From Oscillospiraceae bacterium (GTDB lineage Bacteria; Bacillota_A; Clostridia; Saccharofermentanales; Saccharofermentanaceae), in the NCBI GenBank assembly GCA_902803365.1, contig CADCPU010000010.1:1-10761 (forward strand): a DNA stretch of 10,761 nucleotides, given 5' to 3'. A program made the translations under genes and the position numbers. The notes under the pieces were generated by a model. That model saw nothing but the letters and a program-made list of their open reading frames with translations. It was not told the origin of the DNA and did not search any database. How positions within the stretch are numbered: the stretch's first letter is position 1; every line of letters begins with the position of its first letter. Positions 6,068 through 10,761 of this stretch are shown one piece after another.

Positions 6068-6241
6068 ATGTCAGAAATCAGACTTAAGGAGAATGAGTCC
6101 CTTGACAGTGCGCTTCGCAGATTCAAGCGTTCATGTGCCAGATCCGGAGTTCTCGCTGAAGTACGTAAGAGAGAGCACTATGAGAAGCCATCTGTACGTC
6201 GTAAGAAGAAGTCAGAGGCTGCTAGAAAGAGAAAGCGCTGA
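6068..6241 (+). CDS. rpsU: Small ribosomal subunit protein bS21
   Basis: bS21 is a small, very basic protein of the 30S platform near the 3' end of 16S rRNA, where it helps translation initiation. The product is 57 residues, the normal length. Seen: start [20 protein letters not shown], then [21 protein letters not shown], then a lysine/arginine-rich tail ([14 protein letters not shown]), exactly the bS21 pattern. ATG 6068 has GGAGG at 6055-6059 with an 8-base spacer inside a purine-rich run, a strong site that suits a ribosomal protein. It is transcribed alone, from a near-consensus promoter to a terminator 25 bases past the stop. In many Firmicutes rpsU is followed by a yqeY-like gene; here recJ follows instead. 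Confidence 0.97.
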   Translation: MSEIRLKENESLDSALRRFKRSCARSGVLAEVRKREHYEKPSVRRKKKSEAARKRKR

Positions 6242-6265
6242 TCAATTTTAAGATTGATACTCAGA

Positions 6266-6307
6266 AGAGACTGTTTTGTCCTATGACAAGGCGGTCTCTC
6301 TTTTATT
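6266..6307 (+). terminator. Rho-independent terminator after rpsU
   Basis: AGAGAC (6266-6271) pairs with GTCTCT (6294-6299). The stem continues through TGTT (6272-6275) against GGCG (6290-6293), with wobble pairs, to TTGTC (6276-6280) against GACAA (6285-6289). The loop is CTAT, and CTTTTATT follows. The 15-bp stem is unbroken apart from wobbles. Confidence 0.87.
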
Positions 6308-6313
6308 GTCTTG

Positions 6314-6342
6314 TTTTCAAACAGCGCTGATTTTGGTAAAAT
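6314..6342 (+). promoter_or_regulatory. Promoter for the recJ-rel unit
   Basis: TTTTCA (6314-6319), a 17-base spacer, then TAAAAT (6337-6342), preceded by TGg, an extended -10. It lies between the rpsU terminator and the recJ start and leaves a leader of roughly 24 bases. It should drive recJ and the overlapping rel gene. Confidence 0.6.
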
Positions 6343-6372
6343 ATATCCAAATAAGTTTAGTGAGATGTATAT

Positions 6373-8508
6373 ATGTTGTTAACAAGCAAGACGTGGAACT
6401 GCGCGGCTGTCCTTGAGGATGCTGACGCAGACCTTATCGTCGAGTCATTATTGGCGGCGCGCGGAATCTCTTCCGATGAGAAGAAGAAGGATTTCCTCAG
6501 TGCGAACCCGTCAGAGTGGTATGATCCTTTTTTGTTTGTCGACATGAAGAAAGCTGTCGACATAATAGTGGCCGCGATAAGCGATAAGAAGAAGATACTC
6601 GTATACGGAGACTATGATGCCGACGGTGTTACGGCCACGTCCATTATGGTCAGATATTTCAGAAGTCATGACTGCGATGTGGATTATATCGTACCGCAGC
6701 GTGCGGCACACGGTTACGGCCTTACGGATTACATCATCGACGAAGTACTCGACAAGAAGCCGGATCTCCTGATCACGGTAGACTGCGGTATCTCCAATAT
6801 GGATACGGTAACAAAGCTTAAGGAACGCAACGTGTCCGTTATCGTAACGGATCACCATAATGTTCCTGATGAGCTTCCGCCTGCTGATGCGGTAATATGC
6901 GCCAAGAGACACGACAATACTTATCCCTGTATCGATCTTTGCGGTGCCGGCGTAGCTATGAAGGTCGTTGAGGCTTTGGGCAGAGACGGCAGATACAAGG
7001 TCTTCCCGAGCGTATGGAAGCAGGTGATCGAGCTTGCAGGCATCGCGACCATAGCAGATCTCGTTCCGATCGTAGGTGAGAACAGAACACTCGTCAAAAA
7101 AGCATTCCAGAGCATGAAGAATCCGACGAATGTCGGTATCAGGACGATGAATGACATGCTCCTTGATACGGATAAAGACCCTGATGAGTCCTATATCTCA
7201 TTCGTATTCGTTCCGAGGATCAATGCGGCAGGAAGGCTTTATGATTCATCCGATGCATTAAAGCTCTTTTTGAGCGATGACCCGAAGGTGGCAAAGAAGG
7301 CTGCTCAGGCTCTTACGGAGCAAAATGACGAGCGCAAGGCGATCGAGGCCAGAGTCTTTGAAGAAGCAAAAGCTCAGATCGAAGATCCGACCCGTCCGGA
7401 GGAATGGCTCCTGACTAATACCAAGGGGCCTATAGTCGCATACGGCAAGAATTGGCATCAGGGCGTTCTCGGAATCGTCGCGGGCAAGCTCTCCCAGCAT
7501 TTCAGAAGGAGCGCGATCGTCTTTACCGATGACGGACTTGATTCCCTTAACGTTAAGGGTTCATCCAGATCTTACGGTGAGTTCGATATATATAACGCGA
7601 TACTTGCGATCTCAGAATATACGGTAAACTTCGGAGGCCACAAGAAGGCTGCGGGACTCGTAGTCAAGAAGAGCGATCTCGGTAAGTTCATGAGAGCGCT
7701 CGAGGAGTATTCGGAGAAGATCGACGACTCTGAGGAGTTCAAGGACGAGCTTGATATCGACTGTGAGATCCCTGCAAGCGCCATCACGATGGCTACTCAT
7801 GATGAGATCAGACAGCTCGCACCGTTCGGTCTCGGCAACGGCAAGCCTGTTTTCGCGACAAGAGGATTATTCCTGTCGAGCATCCAGTTCATGAGTGACG
7901 GAGCTCACTTAAGGCTCGAACTCTATGACAGGAAGAATGATCCGGAGATGAGAAATGCGATATCCGCAGTCGGATTCGGAATGGGCGAGTGCGCTTCGTT
8001 CCTTAAGGTAGGTGACTACGTCGATATCGCTTATACGATGAATATCTTTAACCTTTGGGGCAACGATACACTGAGCCTTCACCTGAGCGACATAAGACCG
8101 GTGATGCCTGACTCCGTTATCTGGAGACAGCCTGAGACATCTGAGAAGCTCTATGTGAGCGGACTTGCTCCGGATCAGATCGTTAAGCTCAGCAAGGGTT
8201 TTAAGGATAAGGATCTTATACCTACGAGCGAGGATTTCGGTAATATCTACAAGGTATTGCGCGATATGCTCGGCAAGGGTGTCGCCATTGTGGACATCGA
8301 TCTTTTGGCGAGGGTCATTAACATAAAGACGAAGACGGAACTGTCTCCTTTCTGCGTAATGCGCGCACTGGAGATATTTCAGGAAGCAAAACTTATCAAG
8401 CTCGGCAAGTTTTCTCCGAGCAGGGTGTGCCTTAATCTCATACCCGTAAAGGAGAAAGCCAACCTGCACGATACACCGACATATAAGAGGTTATACGGCA
8501 ATGAGTGA
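6373..8508 (+). CDS. recJ: Single-stranded-DNA-specific 5'-3' exonuclease RecJ
   Basis: RecJ degrades single-stranded DNA from the 5' end in recombination and repair, using Mn/Mg bound by a DHH-family site. Seen in order: DYDADG (80-85), VDCG (136-139), DHH (160-162), ADLVP (228-232) and PRINAAGRL (281-289) in the DHH phosphoesterase core; then WHQGVLGIVAGKL (361-373) and GGHKKAAG (421-428) of the DHHA1 domain; then an OB-fold region at about 460-580. All catalytic motifs are intact. Residues about 580-711 form the extra C-terminal region found in Firmicute RecJ and absent from the shorter E. coli enzyme. The 711-residue length is within the Firmicute range. ATG 6373 has only a weak site (GTGAG at 6360-6364, spacer 8), suggesting modest translation. 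Its last 8 bases overlap the rel start, so the two genes are probably translationally coupled. Confidence 0.97.
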   Translation: MLLTSKTWNCAAVLEDADADLIVESLLAARGISSDEKKKDFLSANPSEWYDPFLFVDMKKAVDIIVAAISDKKKILVYGDYDADGVTATSIMVRYFRSHDCDVDYIVPQRAAHGYGLTDYIIDEVLDKKPDLLITVDCGISNMDTVTKLKERNVSVIVTDHHNVPDELPPADAVICAKRHDNTYPCIDLCGAGVAMKVVEALGRDGRYKVFPSVWKQVIELAGIATIADLVPIVGENRTLVKKAFQSMKNPTNVGIRTMNDMLLDTDKDPDESYISFVFVPRINAAGRLYDSSDALKLFLSDDPKVAKKAAQALTEQNDERKAIEARVFEEAKAQIEDPTRPEEWLLTNTKGPIVAYGKNWHQGVLGIVAGKLSQHFRRSAIVFTDDGLDSLNVKGSSRSYGEFDIYNAILAISEYTVNFGGHKKAAGLVVKKSDLGKFMRALEEYSEKIDDSEEFKDELDIDCEIPASAITMATHDEIRQLAPFGLGNGKPVFATRGLFLSSIQFMSDGAHLRLELYDRKNDPEMRNAISAVGFGMGECASFLKVGDYVDIAYTMNIFNLWGNDTLSLHLSDIRPVMPDSVIWRQPETSEKLYVSGLAPDQIVKLSKGFKDKDLIPTSEDFGNIYKVLRDMLGKGVAIVDIDLLARVINIKTKTELSPFCVMRALEIFQEAKLIKLGKFSPSRVCLNLIPVKEKANLHDTPTYKRLYGNE

Positions 8509-10761
8509 CATAGAGAAAAAAGATATCGGCGATGCTGAACTTTCCGTTGAGGAAGAGTTCGCGTATTTGAGAGATTTTGATACTGTCCCTGAGATCCCGG
8601 ATTATATCTGGGAACTCTTCGATGAGGTCTTTAAGGCCTTTGAGATCTATGCGGGCAAGGCATATGAGAGTGATGAACTCCTCGAGAAGGATAAGACTAT
8701 GATCCGCGAGGCGTTCATTTTCGCTTATAAGGCGCATCGTAACCAGAGAAGGATGAACGGTGAGAGATATATCGTGCATCCTATCGCGACGGCGCAGATC
8801 CTCGTTGAACTTGAAGTCGACGCGGAGACTATCGAGGCTGCGTTCCTCCACGACACGGTAGAGGATACTCCGGTCACCACGGAGCTTATCGAAGAGCTCT
8901 TCGGAGACAGTGTGGCGCTCCTTGTAGACGGCGTTACCAAGTTAGGTAAGATCCCGTACACGACCAAGGAAGACATGCAGGCTGAAAACGTCAGAAAGAT
9001 GTTCGTTGCCATGGCAAAGGATATCCGAGTCGTGCTCATAAAGCTCGCGGACCGTCTCCACAATATGCGTACGATGAAGCATCAGAAGCCTGAAAAGCAG
9101 ATCGAGAAGGCAAGAGAGACACTCGATATCTACGCGCCTCTCGCGCACCGTCTCGGTATCAACAAGATCAAGTGGGAGCTCGAGGACCTGTGTCTTCGAT
9201 ATCTCGATAAGGATGCTTACTACGAGCTCGTAGGTATGATCTCATCCAAAAGATCCGAGCGTGAGGCCTTCATGGCAGACGTTGTTAAGGAGATCAGTGC
9301 GAAGGTTGCGGAATACGGCATCAAGCACGTTGAGATCGAGGGACGTCCGAAGCACTTCTACAGCATCTATAACAAGATGAAGGAGCAGAACAAGACGCTC
9401 GAGCAGATCTACGACCTTTTCGCGTGCCGTATCATCGTCGATACGCTGACGGACTGCTATACGGTCCTCGGTATCGTACACGAGATGTATCAGCACATCC
9501 CGGGCAGGTTCAAGGACTATATCGCGATGCCTAAGCCTAATATGTATCAGTCGATCCATACGACGGTACTCGGCAAGGGCGGTGTTCCTTTTGAAGTTCA
9601 GATCAGGACATATGCGATGCACAGGACAGCCGAGTACGGTATCGCTGCGCATTGGCACTACAAGGAAGCAGGTAATTCCGAAGTATCGAGATTTGACCAG
9701 ATCGACAGCAAGATGAACTGGATCAGGCAGATCCTCGACAGCCAGAAGGACTCGAGGGACCCTACGGAGTTCATGGAAGTCCTGAAGAGCAATCTTACAC
9801 CGGATACCGTTTACGTATTTACGCCTAAGGGCGATGTCATCAACCTTCCGAAGGGGTCTTGTCCTATCGATCTTGCGTACAATATCCACAGCGGCATCGG
9901 TAACCATATGCACGGCGCGAAGGTCAACGGCAGGATCGTGCCTTTGTCCTATGAGCTTAAGAACGGCGATCAGGTCGAGATCCTGTCATCCGATAAGATC
10001 AAGGGTCCTTCACGTGACTGGGCGAAGATGGTTAAGACTGCATCCGCGAGAGGCAAGATCAATGCCTGGTTTAAGAAAGAATCAAGAGCTGAGAATATCG
10101 AGAGCGGTAAGGAACTCCTGGAGCGAGAGATCCAGAGGAACGGATTTACGCCTGCTCAGCTCCTGCTCCATAAGTCGCTTGAGGGCATCTTCCGCAAGTA
10201 CAGCTATTCGAACTTGGATGACGTATATGCGGCGATCGGCTACGGCGTCCTTACGGCGGGCAAGATCTTCGGTAAGCTCCGTGACGAGTACATCAAGACT
10301 CTCTCTGAAGAAGAGCGTCAGGCATTGGGTTACAGGATCAATTCCGCAGGTCAGGTACTCTATACGCCGTCCGAGCTCGTTGAGGATATCGGCAAGAATT
10401 CCCTCCAGGGACTTCCGAAGAGCCTTACGCAGCCTGCAGGAAGCACGAAGCCTGTCACAAAGCGTATCTCTGAAACAAAGACGAAGACGAGCGTCGGCGT
10501 CACCGTCGAAGGTCTCGAAAACGTCTCAGTACACCTGTCCAACTGCTGCCACCCTGTTCCGGGCGATGAGATCATCGGTTACGTTACACAAAACGGCGGC
10601 GTAGGCATACACAGGACGAATTGCGCGAACATCATAAATCTTCACAAGTACGCCAACAGGTCCCAGAAGGACAAGGAGCGTGAGAACCGCCTGGTCAAGG
10701 TCCGCTGGGATAACTACAGCGGTTCGGAGATCTATGAGGTCGAGATCAAGATAGTCGTAAG
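8501..10761 (+). CDS. rel: Bifunctional (p)ppGpp synthetase/hydrolase (RSH, Rel family), 3' truncated by window end
   Basis: Long RSH enzymes make (p)ppGpp from ATP and GDP/GTP on amino-acid-starved ribosomes and hydrolyse it otherwise. The frame is open for 753 codons to the window edge. Hydrolase domain: YIVHP (90-94), HDTVEDT (117-123), and Asp184/Asn188 in ADRLHN, all metal-site residues present. Synthetase domain: GRPKHFYSIY (281-290), IYDLFACR (303-310), RFKD (336-339) and FEVQIRT (364-370); the RxKD motif marks the bifunctional type rather than the ExDD of synthetase-only RelA. TGS domain: about 434-495. Helical region: about 500-600. Zinc-finger/CC domain: Cys682-Cys683, His704 and Cys708. 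The ACT domain is just beginning at the cut. ATG 8501 lies inside the end of recJ, with AGAGG at 8486-8490. In Bacillus, apt lies between recJ and relA; here it is absent. Confidence 0.97.
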   Translation, partial: MSDIEKKDIGDAELSVEEEFAYLRDFDTVPEIPDYIWELFDEVFKAFEIYAGKAYESDELLEKDKTMIREAFIFAYKAHRNQRRMNGERYIVHPIATAQILVELEVDAETIEAAFLHDTVEDTPVTTELIEELFGDSVALLVDGVTKLGKIPYTTKEDMQAENVRKMFVAMAKDIRVVLIKLADRLHNMRTMKHQKPEKQIEKARETLDIYAPLAHRLGINKIKWELEDLCLRYLDKDAYYELVGMISSKRSEREAFMADVVKEISAKVAEYGIKHVEIEGRPKHFYSIYNKMKEQNKTLEQIYDLFACRIIVDTLTDCYTVLGIVHEMYQHIPGRFKDYIAMPKPNMYQSIHTTVLGKGGVPFEVQIRTYAMHRTAEYGIAAHWHYKEAGNSEVSRFDQIDSKMNWIRQILDSQKDSRDPTEFMEVLKSNLTPDTVYVFTPKGDVINLPKGSCPIDLAYNIHSGIGNHMHGAKVNGRIVPLSYELKNGDQVEILSSDKIKGPSRDWAKMVKTASARGKINAWFKKESRAENIESGKELLEREIQRNGFTPAQLLLHKSLEGIFRKYSYSNLDDVYAAIGYGVLTAGKIFGKLRDEYIKTLSEEERQALGYRINSAGQVLYTPSELVEDIGKNSLQGLPKSLTQPAGSTKPVTKRISETKTKTSVGVTVEGLENVSVHLSNCCHPVPGDEIIGYVTQNGGVGIHRTNCANIINLHKYANRSQKDKERENRLVKVRWDNYSGSEIYEVEIKIVV

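Noticed and set aside
7909..8469. A 186-codon - strand frame inside recJ
   Set aside because: Antisense shadow of the RecJ C-terminal region, with no recognisable motifs or start signal.
9530..9560. Possible unusual Met in the synthetase segment PKPNMYQS of Rel where other RSH proteins have Gly
   Set aside because: The Met form is familiar in Firmicute Rel proteins, so it is not a sign of an altered enzyme.
9242..9913. A 223-codon open frame on the - strand
   Set aside because: It lies wholly antisense to the rel synthetase domain, has no ribosome binding site or family motif, and is explained by codon bias of the coding strand.
9834..10604. A 256-codon open frame on the + strand
   Set aside because: It is an out-of-frame shadow of rel. 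Its translation is Ser/Arg-rich and low in complexity, while the rel frame carries the TGS and zinc-finger motifs.

Overview
The window looks like ordinary chromosome from a Clostridia-type Firmicute. Four things point that way: a TrmN6-like methylase followed by rsmI (a known Firmicute neighbourhood), long-form HPF, a Firmicute-length RecJ with the extra C-terminal region, and recJ directly followed by a long RSH gene. Strong GGAGG-type ribosome binding sites and TATAAT-type promoters agree. The genus cannot be named from the sequence. All supported genes are on the + strand, and no mobile element, CRISPR array, tRNA or rRNA was seen.

Layout. (1) 1-193 is the 3' end of a probable tRNA1(Val) A37 N6-methylase. 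(2) 239-1069 is rsmI, behind its own extended -10 promoter. (3) 1101-3572 encodes an 823-residue PAS-PAS-GGDEF-EAL protein: the GGDEF site is degenerate (GVDIF) and the EAL site looks complete, so a c-di-GMP phosphodiesterase is predicted. A terminator follows. (4) 3749-4471 is an unrecognised six-helix membrane protein. (5) 4514-5023 is a coiled-coil plus zinc-ribbon protein with an acidic Ala/Glu tail, closed by a strong terminator. (6) 5209-5754 is long-form hpf, closed by a terminator with a UNCG-type tetraloop. (7) 6068-6241 is rpsU, a 57-residue gene with a near-consensus promoter carrying an inverted repeat. (8) 6373-8508 is recJ, and (9) 8501 to the window end is a bifunctional-type (p)ppGpp synthetase/hydrolase, overlapping recJ by 8 bases and cut off in its ACT domain.

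Functionally, the right half groups ribosome biology and starvation response: a hibernation factor, ribosomal protein S21, a recombination/repair exonuclease and the stringent-response enzyme. The left half joins rRNA/tRNA methylation to a c-di-GMP signalling gene and two small uncharacterised genes. Terminators at about 3585, 5045, 5806 and 6266 divide the window into separate transcription units.

I found no convincing new biological system. The most useful loose ends are the GVDIF/EAL protein, the two unrecognised genes at 3749-5023, the dyad in the rpsU promoter, and the direct recJ-rel overlap with no apt between them.
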